Source: Ottowia oryzae
GTDB lineage: Bacteria; Pseudomonadota; Gammaproteobacteria; Burkholderiales; Burkholderiaceae_C
Assembly (NCBI RefSeq): GCF_003008535.1
Contig: NZ_CP027666.1
Location: 3,213,501 to 3,277,500 of the forward strand
Length of the DNA stretch: 64,000 bases
Reading direction: 5' to 3'
The notes beneath the pieces are model-generated. The model was not told where the DNA came from. It worked only from the letters and a program-made list of their open reading frames with translations, and did not search any database. Below, piece after piece: positions 1 to 7,875 of this stretch. A program made the translations under genes and the position numbers. Each line of letters starts with the position of its first letter. Position 1 is the stretch's first letter.

Positions 1-2
1 CC

Positions 3-1358
3 TCGCGCGTGATGGGCGCAGAGCTGGCCGCCGTCTTTGCCATTTTCACCAGCCAAGCGTGGAACATGGCGTTCTCGTTCTACCAATCGCTGCGCTCGTT
101 GCCGCGCGACCTGCTTGAAGTGTCCAGCAGCTTCCGGCTGTCGGGCTGGCAGCGCTTTTGGAAGCTGGACGTGCCCTACGCCATGCCCGGGTTGGTGTGG
201 AACATGATGATGTCGATGTCTGGTGCGTGGTTCTTCGTGGTCGCCTCAGAGGCCATCACCGTGGGCGACCGCACCATCACCCTACCGGGCGTCGGCTCTT
301 ACCTGGCGCTGGCCATCGCCCAGAAAGATCTGCACGCCATCGGCTGGGTCATCCTGACCATGGTGGTGGTGATCCTGGCGTACGACCAACTGCTGTTTCG
401 CCCGTTGGTGGCCTGGGCGGACAAATTTCGCATGGAGAACACGGCCTCGGCGAACGCCCCGCAGTCCTGGCTGCTGGACCTGATTCGCCGCACCCGTCTG
501 GTGCACCGCCTGCTGCTGCCGCTGGGCGCCGCCCTGGCCGCCTTGGCGCGCCTGCGGCTAAGCCCCGCGTCCAGCGCGCCCGCCGCACCTGACGAGCCGA
601 CAGCCACCCGAACGCGCTGGGTCGATCTGTGCTGGAACGCCGGAATCATGGCGCTGGCGCTGTACCTGCTGTGGCGCGTGACCAGCTACGTCAGCGCGGG
701 CGTGAGCTGGCGCGACGTGGGCGAAGTGCTGGTGCTGGGCGGCATCACGCTGCTGCGCGTCACCGTATTGATCGCCTTGTCTTCGCTCTTGTGGGTGCCG
801 CTGGGCATCCTGATCGGCTTGCGGCCGAAATGGGCCCAGGCCGTGCAGCCGCTGGCTCAGTTTCTGGCGGCGTTCCCGGCCAACTTGCTGTTTCCGGTGT
901 TCGTCATCGGCATTGCGCACTGGCATTTGAACCCAGACGTTTGGCTGTCGCCGCTCATCGTGCTGGGCACGCAGTGGTACATCCTGTTCAACGTGATCGC
1001 CGGTGCCAGCGCCTACCCGAACGACTACCGCGAGGTGGCGGCCAACTTCGGCATTCGCGGCTGGCAGTGGTGGCGCCGTTGCATGCTGCCAGCCGTGTTT
1101 CCGTATTACGTGACTGGTGCGATCACCGCGTCCGGCGGTGCCTGGAACGCCAGCATCGTGTCCGAAGTGGTGCAGTGGGGCGATACGCAGATCGTCGCCC
1201 ACGGCCTGGGCGCCTACATTGCGCAGAACACCGCGGCCGGCGACTTTCCGCGCATCATCCTTGGCGTCAGCGTGATGGCCTTGTTCGTCACGCTGTTCAA
1301 CCGACTCGTTTGGCGCCACCTGTACGCCTATGCGGATACGCATCTGCGCATGAACTGA
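3..1358 (+). CDS. ABC transporter permease, double-domain (5' end outside window)
   Basis: This is the C-terminal part of an inner-membrane permease of the nitrate/sulfonate/taurine ABC class. The frame is open to the window edge, so the true start lies upstream; GTG at 9 is only the first internal start codon. Two permease domains are fused: the first holds an EAA-type cytoplasmic loop (LEVSSSFRLSGWQRFWKLD, about residues 37-55) and the second another (REVAANFGIRGWQWWRR, about residues 343-359). A polar linker near residues 140-205 separates them. The ATPase gene starts 13 bp downstream, so the two form one operon. The substrate-binding protein is not in the window, so the substrate is unknown. 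Confidence 0.88.
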   Translation, partial: SRVMGAELAAVFAIFTSQAWNMAFSFYQSLRSLPRDLLEVSSSFRLSGWQRFWKLDVPYAMPGLVWNMMMSMSGAWFFVVASEAITVGDRTITLPGVGSYLALAIAQKDLHAIGWVILTMVVVILAYDQLLFRPLVAWADKFRMENTASANAPQSWLLDLIRRTRLVHRLLLPLGAALAALARLRLSPASSAPAAPDEPTATRTRWVDLCWNAGIMALALYLLWRVTSYVSAGVSWRDVGEVLVLGGITLLRVTVLIALSSLLWVPLGILIGLRPKWAQAVQPLAQFLAAFPANLLFPVFVIGIAHWHLNPDVWLSPLIVLGTQWYILFNVIAGASAYPNDYREVAANFGIRGWQWWRRCMLPAVFPYYVTGAITASGGAWNASIVSEVVQWGDTQIVAHGLGAYIAQNTAAGDFPRIILGVSVMALFVTLFNRLVWRHLYAYADTHLRMN

Positions 1359-1371
1359 ACCGATTACCGCC

Positions 1372-2697
1372 ATGCCAGCCCCTGTGCCAACTTCACCCCA
1401 CGCCGGACAAACACCGTCGCAAGAAATCCTCAGCGTGCGCCACGTGTCGCGCGGGTTCGACAAGACCCAGGGCGAATTGCTGGTGCTGGACGACGTGGAT
1501 CTGTCGCTGCAGAGCGGGGAAATCGTCGGCCTGCTGGGCCGATCAGGCTCCGGCAAATCGACGTTGTTGCGCATCGTCTGCGGGCTTATCCAGCCAACCT
1601 CGGGCGAGGTGATGTACCAAGGCCAACGCGTGCAGGGGCCTGCGCCCGGCATTGCCATGGTGTTCCAGAACTTCGCCCTGTTCCCCTGGCTGACCGTGCT
1701 AGAGAACGTCGAGGTGGGGCTGGAGGCGCAGCGCGTGCCCGCCGCCGAGCGCCGGGCACGGGCCTTGTCTGCGATTGACCTGATCGGCCTGGATGGGTTC
1801 GAGAACGCGTACCCGCGCGAGATGTCGGGCGGCATGCGCCAGCGCGTTGGCTTCGCGCGCGCCCTGGTGGTCAACCCCACCTTGCTGTTGATGGACGAGC
1901 CCTTTTCGGCGCTGGACGTGCTGACCGCCGAGACGCTGCGCACCGATTTGCTGGATCTGTGGACGCAGGCGCGCATGCCGATCCAGTCGGTGCTGATCGT
2001 CACCCACAACATCGAAGAAGCCGTGCTGATGTGCGACCGCATCCTGGTGCTGTCGTCGAACCCCGGCCGCGTGGTCGCCGAGATCAAGGTGCCGTTTGCC
2101 CGGCCCCGCAACCGGCTGGACCCGGCGTTTCGCGACCTTGTCGATGACATCTATGCCACGATGACGGCCCGGCTGTCGAGTGAGCAAGGCCGCCGCGCGT
2201 TGACACTGGGCAGCCGCTTGCCCCCCGTGTCCACCAACTTGCTGGCCGGCCTGGCGGAAATGCTGGTGACTGCGCCCTACCAAGGTCATGCAGACATGCC
2301 GGAAATCGCCAGCGCGCTGCTGCTGGAGGTGGACGACCTGTTCCCGGTGGCGGAAACGCTTCAGTACTTGGCGTTTGCCGAACTGCGCGAAGGCGACATC
2401 GTGCTGACGCCGCCCGGCCACGTGTTCGCCGAATCAGGAACGCAAGAGCGCAAGCGGCTGTTTGCCGACCACCTGCTGCGGCACGTTCCGCTGGCCGCCC
2501 GCATCCGCCAGGTGCTGAATGAGCGCCCGGGCCACCACGCCCCACGCGTGCGCTTCGAGCAAGAACTAGAAGACTTCCTGACCGACGGCGCCGCACGCGA
2601 GACGCTGGACACCGCCATCAACTGGGGGCGCTACGCCGAGATCTTCTCGTACAACGACAAGAGTGAGATGTTCAGCCTGGACGACGTCGAGGCCTGA
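1372..2697 (+). CDS. ABC transporter ATP-binding protein with C-terminal AAA-associated domain
   Basis: This is the ATPase partner of the preceding permease, energising import from the cytoplasmic face. Walker A (GRSGSGKST, about residues 56-64), the Q-loop (MVFQNFALFPW), the signature (MSGGMRQR) and Walker B (LLLMDEPFSALD) are all present in order. After the roughly 260-residue nucleotide-binding domain comes a further domain of about 150 residues, typical of the AAA-associated C-terminal domain found on some nitrate/sulfonate-type ATPases. At 441 residues it is far longer than a plain SsuB/TauB ATPase (about 260) for that reason. The extension may sense a ligand, but that is inference. Confidence 0.9.
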   Translation: MPAPVPTSPHAGQTPSQEILSVRHVSRGFDKTQGELLVLDDVDLSLQSGEIVGLLGRSGSGKSTLLRIVCGLIQPTSGEVMYQGQRVQGPAPGIAMVFQNFALFPWLTVLENVEVGLEAQRVPAAERRARALSAIDLIGLDGFENAYPREMSGGMRQRVGFARALVVNPTLLLMDEPFSALDVLTAETLRTDLLDLWTQARMPIQSVLIVTHNIEEAVLMCDRILVLSSNPGRVVAEIKVPFARPRNRLDPAFRDLVDDIYATMTARLSSEQGRRALTLGSRLPPVSTNLLAGLAEMLVTAPYQGHADMPEIASALLLEVDDLFPVAETLQYLAFAELREGDIVLTPPGHVFAESGTQERKRLFADHLLRHVPLAARIRQVLNERPGHHAPRVRFEQELEDFLTDGAARETLDTAINWGRYAEIFSYNDKSEMFSLDDVEA

Positions 2698-2806
2698 CGG
2701 GCTTGGCGCATATCCGCGGCAGAGAGCGCTGATGCCGCAAACAGTAGCCCGGGGCCTCTAGCAGCCAGTTGCCTAGTAGCCCTGAGGCCAAGGCCAATAC
2801 TACAGA

Positions 2807-2852
2807 TTTGATAGCTTCCAGCGCTGGTGGGACCGGCGCCGGAGGCCCATTC
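2807..2852 (+). repeat. Family A dispersed repeat, copy 1
   Basis: The copy reads TTTGATAGCTTCCAGCGCTGG, then a spacer, then GGCGCCGGAGGCC. It matches the family plan: AT-rich lead with ATAGCT, a CCAGCGCTGG arm, a GCGCC-AGAGGCC arm and a trailing GATT/CATT. Confidence 0.65.
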
Positions 2853-2965
2853 CTCTGAAAACCACGCGGAGCTTTAAGTCGGTGGCCGCCCCGCCAGGGC
2901 CGTCGGGTCGCCGCACATCACCGCCCCTCATGGAGCGGTGATCAGCGACACGGCGACCAAATGCT

Positions 2966-3018
2966 ATGAATAGCATAGCTGCCTGCGCAATTCAGGCGGG
3001 CGCCAGAGACCGATTTGG
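2966..3018 (+). repeat. Family A dispersed repeat, copy 2
   Basis: The copy reads TAGCATAGCTGCCTGCGC, then a spacer, then GGCGCCAGAGACCGATTTGG. It has the same orientation as copy 1 and lies about 110 bp from it. The ending CGATTTGG is the best-conserved tail in the window. Confidence 0.7.
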
Positions 3019-3036
3019 CGCCGAATCCTTACGCGA

Positions 3037-3444
3037 TCAGGCGCCCAGTGCTGCCACGCCAGCGCGCGCCACCTGCGCATCTTCCGGCGCCTTCACGCCG
3101 CTCACGCCCACGGCGCCAATGCATTGGCCATCCTTCATGATCGGCACGCCGCCTTCGAGCAGCCCCTCGACGGTGGGCGCCGACAGGAAGGCGTAGCGCC
3201 CTTGGTTGATCATGTCTTCGTAGCCCTTGGTGTCACGCCGGCCCAGCGCTGCGGAATGGGCCTTGGCGGGGGCAATGTGCGCGCTGACGGGCGCCGCGCC
3301 ATCCAGGCGGTGCAGATGCAGCAGATGCCCGCCGTCGTCGACGATGGCGACCGTGACGGCCCAGCCCTGCTTGGTGGCTTCGGCCTCGGCAGCGGCAGCA
3401 ATGGCCTTCACGTCGGCGGCTTCAAGATACGGTTTGCTTTTCAC
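3037..3444 (-). CDS. GlcG/HbpS-family haem-binding-like protein
   Basis: This 135-residue protein has the compact all-in-one fold sequence of the GlcG/HbpS family: an N-terminal helix (LEAADVKAIAAAAEAEATKQG), a VAIVDDGGHLLHLHRLDGA strand pair, and the C-terminal glycine-rich segment with GGVPI and GAVGVSG. Family members bind haem or small molecules, or occur as accessory proteins in glycolate and diol pathways; the exact role is not fixed by sequence. The length equals the usual family length. A good ribosome-binding site (AGGAGA) precedes ATG at 3444. It stands alone, convergent with the ABC ATPase gene. Confidence 0.8.
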   Translation of the reverse strand: MKSKPYLEAADVKAIAAAAEAEATKQGWAVTVAIVDDGGHLLHLHRLDGAAPVSAHIAPAKAHSAALGRRDTKGYEDMINQGRYAFLSAPTVEGLLEGGVPIMKDGQCIGAVGVSGVKAPEDAQVARAGVAALGA

Positions 3445-3600
3445 GATGAAATCTCCTTTCGGGCGATCTTAGGCGAAGTGCGGCGGCACCCTACCCGAGC
3501 AGATCGGAGAAGGTTGGCAAGGCGCCAGTCGCCTCGGTGCAGCGGCTGAGGCAGCTTGATGCCTTGCCAACCTGCATCTTTTTGATTTTTAAGGGAATTT

Positions 3601-3629
3601 TTCGCTTCCACCCCCACTCTACGTACAAT
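3601..3629 (+). promoter_or_regulatory. Candidate promoter of the Bax-inhibitor gene
   Basis: A clear -10 (TACAAT, 3624-3629) lies 61 bp before the ATG. At 17 bp spacing the -35 position reads TTCGCT, which is weak. A T-rich stretch (3580-3603) precedes it. Confidence 0.4.
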
Positions 3630-3689
3630 GAAACCGAGGGGCCGTCGTGGGGGCGGCCACCGGATCTATTCCACTGGAGAGACGAAACA

Positions 3690-4394
3690 ATGAATGATCG
3701 ATCGCAAACCCTGGCTTACGCCGACCTCGCGCGCGGCGGCGTCGTATCGCAAGAGCAGCGCAACAAGGTTTTGCGCAACACCTACTGGCTGCTGGCCCTC
3801 AGCCTGCTGCCCACCGTGCTGGGCGCCTGGGTGGGCCTGAGCACCGGCATCACCCGCAGCCTGGGTGGTGGTTTGGGCCTGGTGGTGTTCCTTGCCGGCG
3901 CATTCGGCTTCATGTTCGCCATCGAGAAAACCAAGAACTCGGCCGCAGGCGTGCCTGTGCTGCTGGCTTTCACGTTCTTCATGGGCCTGATGCTCTCGCG
4001 CATGATCGGCGCGGTGCTGGGCATGCAGAACGGCTCTCAGCTGGTGATGACCGCCATGGCGGGCACCGCAGGCGTTTTCTTCGTCATGGCCACCTTGGCC
4101 AGCGTGATCAAGCGCGACATCTCCGGCATGGGCAAATGGCTGTTCGTCGGCGCGATGGTGATCTTCGTGGGCGCCATCATCAACGTGTTCCTGGGCTCGA
4201 CCGTCGGCATGATGGTCATCAGCACCCTCTGCGTTGGCGTGTTCAGCCTCTACATGCTGTATGACCTCAAGCGCATCATCGACGGCGGCGAAACCAACTA
4301 CATCAGCGCCACGCTGGCCTTGTACCTGGACCTGTTCAACGTGTTCCAGGGCCTGCTGGCACTGCTGGGCCTGTCGGGCGGCAACAGCGACTAA
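3690..4394 (+). CDS. Bax inhibitor-1/YccA family membrane protein
   Basis: This 234-residue integral membrane protein has about seven hydrophobic segments, starting with YWLLALSLLPTVLGAWVGL, and ends with LYLDLFNVFQGLLALLGL, where a charged Asp in the last helix is typical of the BI-1/YccA/YbhL family. Bacterial members form pH-sensitive leak channels or interact with FtsH; no function beyond the family can be read here. ATG at 3690 is chosen because GGAGA sits 9 bp upstream and the family N-terminus (MNDR...LAYADLARGG) follows. The gene ends in a strong terminator and is monocistronic. Confidence 0.92.
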   Translation: MNDRSQTLAYADLARGGVVSQEQRNKVLRNTYWLLALSLLPTVLGAWVGLSTGITRSLGGGLGLVVFLAGAFGFMFAIEKTKNSAAGVPVLLAFTFFMGLMLSRMIGAVLGMQNGSQLVMTAMAGTAGVFFVMATLASVIKRDISGMGKWLFVGAMVIFVGAIINVFLGSTVGMMVISTLCVGVFSLYMLYDLKRIIDGGETNYISATLALYLDLFNVFQGLLALLGLSGGNSD

Positions 4395-4462
4395 GCCTCG
4401 CTGATTCGCACCTACAAGCTCATGCCACCACCCACCACCGCGTGGCGCAATCTTGCGAAATC

Positions 4463-4487
4463 AAAAGGGGCCCTTACGGGCCCTTTT
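4463..4487 (+). terminator. Rho-independent terminator after the Bax-inhibitor gene
   Basis: The stem AAAAGGGGCCC / GGGCCCTTTTT with loop TTAC lies 69 bp after the stop codon and ends in a T-run. Confidence 0.88.
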
Positions 4488-4543
4488 TGCATTTGCACCG
4501 ACACTTTTGCGCCGGAACAGCCGCGACGCCATGAATTCGCAGA

Positions 4544-4549
4544 TATAAT
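4544..4549 (+). promoter_or_regulatory. -10 element of tRNA-His
   Basis: A perfect TATAAT lies 15 bp before the tRNA 5' end. No good -35 hexamer is visible at normal spacing. Confidence 0.5.
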
Positions 4550-4563
4550 GCTCAGTTCTAGAC

Positions 4564-4640
4564 GGTGGCTGTAGCTCAGTTGGTAGAGTCCCAGATTGTG
4601 ATTCTGGTCGTCGTGGGTTCGAGTCCCATCAGCCACCCCA
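4564..4640 (+). tRNA. tRNA-His (GTG)
   Basis: This is a complete 77-nt cloverleaf with the extra 5' G typical of tRNA-His, acceptor GGTGGCTG/CAGCCACC, D-loop AGCTCAGTTGGTAGAG, anticodon GTG in the loop TTGTGAT, T-arm GGGTTCGAGTCCC and encoded CCA (4638-4640). An integrase gene starts about 150 bp downstream, so the 3' end is the likely target of the island that follows. Confidence 0.97.
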
Positions 4641-4786
4641 TCTTGCCTTTTTGAGTCGCTAAGCTGTTGTCCAGCAAGAAGATTCAGGCACATCAAGCAC
4701 TTAGGAAACGCTGCCCGGACACAAAACCGGACAGTTCCCGCGATCAGCTCGGGCACTTGCTCCGACTTTTCGATCAGGGAAAAGCC

Positions 4787-6571
4787 ATGCCTGCTTGGTC
4801 TGGTTATCACGTCAAATCCGACGGCCGCGCCTACTTCCGACCGTACGTTCCCAAGGACCTAAGACCGATCATCGGGCCGCAGCCGATGGTCAATTTGGGC
4901 ATGAAGGCTTCCAAGGAGGCAGAGCGGCTAGCGTTGATCCACTACATCGCATTTGAGTCGATGTTGAGTAAGCGGCGCGAAGAGCTCGCAGCTGAGGCAG
5001 CCCGTCCTCGACCGATACCCTTGGGCGAAATGTCAGAGGAGAGTCGGCAGTCCTTTGCCGTCCAGCTGGCGCAAGGGTTCAACCGCACGCAGCACGCCGC
5101 ATTGAAGGGGCTACGCCCCCGCGAGGAGCTTCTCAGTCTTCACGAGTCGCTTTCTCAGATTGCGGGGGATGTGCTTTCAGCGACAGGCACCGAAGGGCTT
5201 GCATGGCTCACCGAGGCGTTTTTGCTCGCGGCTGAAATTCCGTTCGACAAGACTGAACGAGCCTTTCGATCCTTAGTGTTCGAGTTCGCATCTGCGCTGG
5301 ATTCCGACTTCCTCAAGCCCAGTACTCGGCGCCTGCATGGCCGGGAAGCCGTTCCACCTCCTCCGCTTCCCCGGTCAGATACGGCACCTCTCGGGGCGGA
5401 ACCTTCACGGGGCCTATCGGTTGGACAACTGATTGCGGTCTACACACAAGGAAAAGAGCGCAACCCGAACGGCTACACGCGCAAGATTGTTCGATGCTTG
5501 ACACTGTTCCGCGAAGTAGTTGGGAAAGACCTCCCGATTGCGCAGCTGCGACAGCTTCACGTCACCGACTTTCTTCGCACCATCTGTCGCCTCCCCTCCG
5601 ATTGGGCAAACCGCTTCGACGAAGGCGAGTCCATAGTGGGGCTACTTGCAGCTGAGGCTGACGAAGTAATGTCTCCGACGACGTACAAGGACAACTATCG
5701 AGCTCCGCTCAAAGCCTTTCTTCGGGATAGTCGGCGCGACTATGGGGATGTTGGTTTCCCTGCGCTGATCGTCGACGGCATCGAATACACGGGCGATCGC
5801 GAAGCAGGCGAGGATAAGCAGCGTGCGCTACGGCCTGACGAACTAAAGCGCCTGTTCGAGAGCCCTGATTTCGCTTTGATTGCCAACGATCCCTCAGCCG
5901 ACGCGGCATACTGGCTTCCCGTCATTGCACTCTTCTCTGGGGCTCGCCCTCGCGAAATCTGCCAGCTCAATCCTCAGACTGATTGGGGGTTCTCAGAGGG
6001 CATCCCATTTCTATTGTTCAGCCAAGCCACACCTGCTGGAAAGGGCGTCCGGAAGACCGTCAAGACTGGCGAGGAGCGCAGAATTCCGATGCACTCGGAA
6101 CTGTTGCGCCTTGGCTTACCGGACTACCTCGGCAGCCTCAAGCAAGCCGGAGCCGACCGACTGTTCCCCACTGCCGCCATCAAAAAAGGCAACCCGTACG
6201 AGGCCCTGGGCGGGGCGTTCACGGATTTGCTTAAGCAGGTCGGGCTCTACGACAATGCCGCGCCACCAGGCCGCAAGGTACTTGGCATGTACATCATGCG
6301 TAAGACCTTTATCACGTTCGCCGCTCATCAGCGCGTGATCAGCTACGAGATGACAGGACACAGCACCGAGACGACTACCATCCAGCGGCGCCACTACATC
6401 ACCGAGCACGAGCCCCTAGGTGAACCGCCCCGTATTTTGAGGAGGCTCCAACACTTGAGAAGATGGAGCCATGAACAAGTCACCGAAGTTCTCCCCGGAA
6501 GTGCGCGAGCGCGCCGTGCGCATGGTGCAGGAGCACCGAGCCGACTACCCGTCGCTGTGGGCAGCCATTGA
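4787..6571 (+). CDS. Tyrosine site-specific integrase, 3' end replaced by IS sequence
   Basis: This phage-type tyrosine recombinase lies beside tRNA-His. The N-terminus (MPAWSGYHVKSDGRAYFRPYVPKDLR) is the type found on DUF6538-like integrases; ATG 4787 is preferred to upstream in-frame starts for that reason. Catalytic signs are Arg in SGARPREICQL, YIMRKTF where most relatives have His-x-x-Arg, GHSTETTT, and the nucleophile Tyr in RRHYITEHEPL. The native frame runs to about 6418; the last 50 or so residues to the stop at 6571 are read from the left end of the IS. The catalytic tyrosine is kept but the normal C-terminal tail is lost, so activity is uncertain. Confidence 0.8.
   Translation: MPAWSGYHVKSDGRAYFRPYVPKDLRPIIGPQPMVNLGMKASKEAERLALIHYIAFESMLSKRREELAAEAARPRPIPLGEMSEESRQSFAVQLAQGFNRTQHAALKGLRPREELLSLHESLSQIAGDVLSATGTEGLAWLTEAFLLAAEIPFDKTERAFRSLVFEFASALDSDFLKPSTRRLHGREAVPPPPLPRSDTAPLGAEPSRGLSVGQLIAVYTQGKERNPNGYTRKIVRCLTLFREVVGKDLPIAQLRQLHVTDFLRTICRLPSDWANRFDEGESIVGLLAAEADEVMSPTTYKDNYRAPLKAFLRDSRRDYGDVGFPALIVDGIEYTGDREAGEDKQRALRPDELKRLFESPDFALIANDPSADAAYWLPVIALFSGARPREICQLNPQTDWGFSEGIPFLLFSQATPAGKGVRKTVKTGEERRIPMHSELLRLGLPDYLGSLKQAGADRLFPTAAIKKGNPYEALGGAFTDLLKQVGLYDNAAPPGRKVLGMYIMRKTFITFAAHQRVISYEMTGHSTETTTIQRRHYITEHEPLGEPPRILRRLQHLRRWSHEQVTEVLPGSARARRAHGAGAPSRLPVAVGSH
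6421..6449 (+). repeat. IS3-family left terminal inverted repeat
   Basis: The sequence starts TGAACCGCCCCGTATTTTGA. It matches the right end at the outer 12 bases and again at the inner AGGAGGC. Confidence 0.85.
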
Positions 6572-6794
6572 ATCGATTGCTCCCAAGATTGGCTGCGCGC
6601 CGCAGACCTTGAACGACTGGGTCAAGAAGGCCGATGTCGACAGCGGCCAGCGCCCCGGCACCACCACTGCAGACGCCCTGCGCATCAAGGAGCTGGAGCG
6701 TGAGGTCAAGGAATTGCGCCGGGCCAACGACATCCTGAAGACGGCCAGCGCGTTTTTCGCGCAGGCGGAGCTCGACCGCCGATTGAAGTCGTGA
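6471..6794 (+). CDS. IS3-family transposase orfA
   Basis: OrfA is 107 residues long: an N-terminal helix-turn-helix (FSPEVRERAVRMVQEHR ... CAPQTLNDWVKKAD) followed by a leucine-zipper-like helix (IKELEREVKELRRANDILKTASAFFAQAELD). It binds the IS ends and normally forms a fusion with OrfB by -1 frameshifting. The run GTTTTTC at about 6750-6757, read in both frames, is a possible slip site. The stop overlaps the orfB start by 4 bp (GTGA). Confidence 0.93.
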   Translation: MNKSPKFSPEVRERAVRMVQEHRADYPSLWAAIESIAPKIGCAPQTLNDWVKKADVDSGQRPGTTTADALRIKELEREVKELRRANDILKTASAFFAQAELDRRLKS

Positions 6795-7705
6795 AGGCCT
6801 ACATCGACCGCCACCGTGATGACTACGGGGTCGAGCCCATCTGCCGGGTGCTGCAGATGGCCCCGTCGTGTTACTGGCGCCACGCAGCCCGACAACGCAA
6901 CCCGCAACTGCGCAGTCAACGCGCCCAGCGTGACGAGGGCTTGAAGGCCGACATCCAGCGCGTGTGGCACGCCAACTGGCAGGTCTACGGGGCCGACAAG
7001 GTCTGGCTGCAGATGAACCGCGAGGGCATCGTGGTGGCGCGCTGCACGGTCGAGCGTCTGATGCGTGCCATGGGCTTGCAAGGGGCACGCCGTGGCAGGG
7101 CGGTGCGCACCACCACGCCGGATACCTCGGCCCCGTGCCCGCTGGACCACGTCAACCGGCACTTCAAGGCCAGCCGTCCCAACGAGCTATGGGTGTCGGA
7201 CTTCACCTATGTCTCCACCTGGCAGGGCTGGCTGTATGTGGCCTTTGTTGTGGACGTGTATGCCCGGCGCATCGTGGGCTGGCGAGTCAGCCGCAGCATG
7301 CAAACGGACTTCGTGCTGGATGCGCTGGAGCAGGCGCTGTATGACCGCCAGCCAGCAGCCCATGCCTTGACGCACCATTCCGACAGGGGCAGTCAATACG
7401 TCAGCATCCGCTACACCGAACGGTTGGACCAGGCGGGCATACAGCCCTCAGTGGGCAGCAGGGGAGACAGCTATGACAACGCGCTGGCCGAGACCATCAA
7501 CGGTCTGTACAAGGCCGAGTTGATTCACCGCCGGGGACCTTGGAAGACCAGGGAATCCGTGGAACTGGCCACCTTGCAATGGGTGCACTGGTTCAACCAT
7601 GTCCGATTGCTCACGCCGATTGGGGGCATCCCTCCGGCAGAAGCTGAGGCAAACTACTGGAGGCAACTAGCCGTCAGCGACACCTCGGCAGAGGTGTCAA
7701 CTTAA
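6791..7705 (+). CDS. IS3-family transposase orfB (DDE catalytic subunit)
   Basis: OrfB is 304 residues long with the integrase-core DDE triad: Asp in NELWVSDFTYVS, Asp in HHSDRGSQYVS and Glu in DNALAETINGLYKAEL, the order and spacing of IS3 transposases. An HTH-21 region (IDRHRDDYGVEPICRVLQMAPSCYW) precedes it. It starts at GTG 6791 overlapping orfA, in the -1 frame relative to it, as expected for a programmed OrfAB fusion. Length is normal and no stop interrupts it. Confidence 0.94.
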   Translation: MKAYIDRHRDDYGVEPICRVLQMAPSCYWRHAARQRNPQLRSQRAQRDEGLKADIQRVWHANWQVYGADKVWLQMNREGIVVARCTVERLMRAMGLQGARRGRAVRTTTPDTSAPCPLDHVNRHFKASRPNELWVSDFTYVSTWQGWLYVAFVVDVYARRIVGWRVSRSMQTDFVLDALEQALYDRQPAAHALTHHSDRGSQYVSIRYTERLDQAGIQPSVGSRGDSYDNALAETINGLYKAELIHRRGPWKTRESVELATLQWVHWFNHVRLLTPIGGIPPAEAEANYWRQLAVSDTSAEVST

Positions 7706-7710
7706 ACCAA

Positions 7711-7739
7711 GCGGCCTCCTCGAAAGTCGGGGCGGTTCA
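7711..7739 (-). repeat. IS3-family right terminal inverted repeat
   Basis: Read on the minus strand it starts TGAACCGCCCCGACTTTCGA. The outer GGTGAACCGCCCC match extends two bases into the flanks on both sides (6419 and 7741), which may be chance. Confidence 0.85.
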
Positions 7740-7839
7740 CCGGGTTGACCTGCCGTACCCGCGACATCGTGGGGATGCTCGCCTGGCGGAGCTGCGCCAC
7801 CAGGCTTTGCGCCATTTGGGCTTGGATGCCAGCTGGTGA
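7740..7839 (+). pseudogene. C-terminal remnant of a gene cut by the IS
   Basis: Directly right of the IS, a frame from GTT at 7744 gives about 31 residues (VDLPYPRHRGDARLAEL... GLDASW) ending at TGA 7837-7839. Composition and codon use look like genuine coding DNA, and the next gene follows at once, so this is probably the tail of an interrupted or deleted gene. I cannot assign a family from so short a piece. Confidence 0.4.
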
Positions 7840-7875
7840 GCCGCGCTCGCTGGCCCGCTTGAGATTGCGACCGAG

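Larger units (their letters stand above)
2698..3036. other. Intergenic region holding two family A repeats
   Basis: This 339 bp gap lies between the convergent ABC ATPase gene and the haem-binding protein gene. It contains two copies of the dispersed family A repeat, listed separately. I see no convincing coding frame and no poly-T terminator. Confidence 0.6.
6421..7739 (+). mobile_element. IS3-family insertion sequence, about 1.32 kb
   Basis: The two transposase frames orfA and orfB lie between imperfect inverted repeats of 29 bp. The left end (6421-6449) begins TGAACCGCCCCG and continues to AGGAGGC; the right end (7711-7739) read on the minus strand begins with the same TGAACCGCCCCG and also has AGGAGGC. 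The next bases (AGG on the left, CCG on the right) are not a target duplication. Both frames look intact, so the element may still be active. Confidence 0.92.

Noticed and set aside
558..2150. A 530-codon minus-strand open frame antisense to the ABC permease and ATPase
   Set aside because: It is a GC-rich shadow: the plus-strand frames have all Walker and EAA motifs, while this frame has no domain and Ser/Thr/Arg-rich composition.
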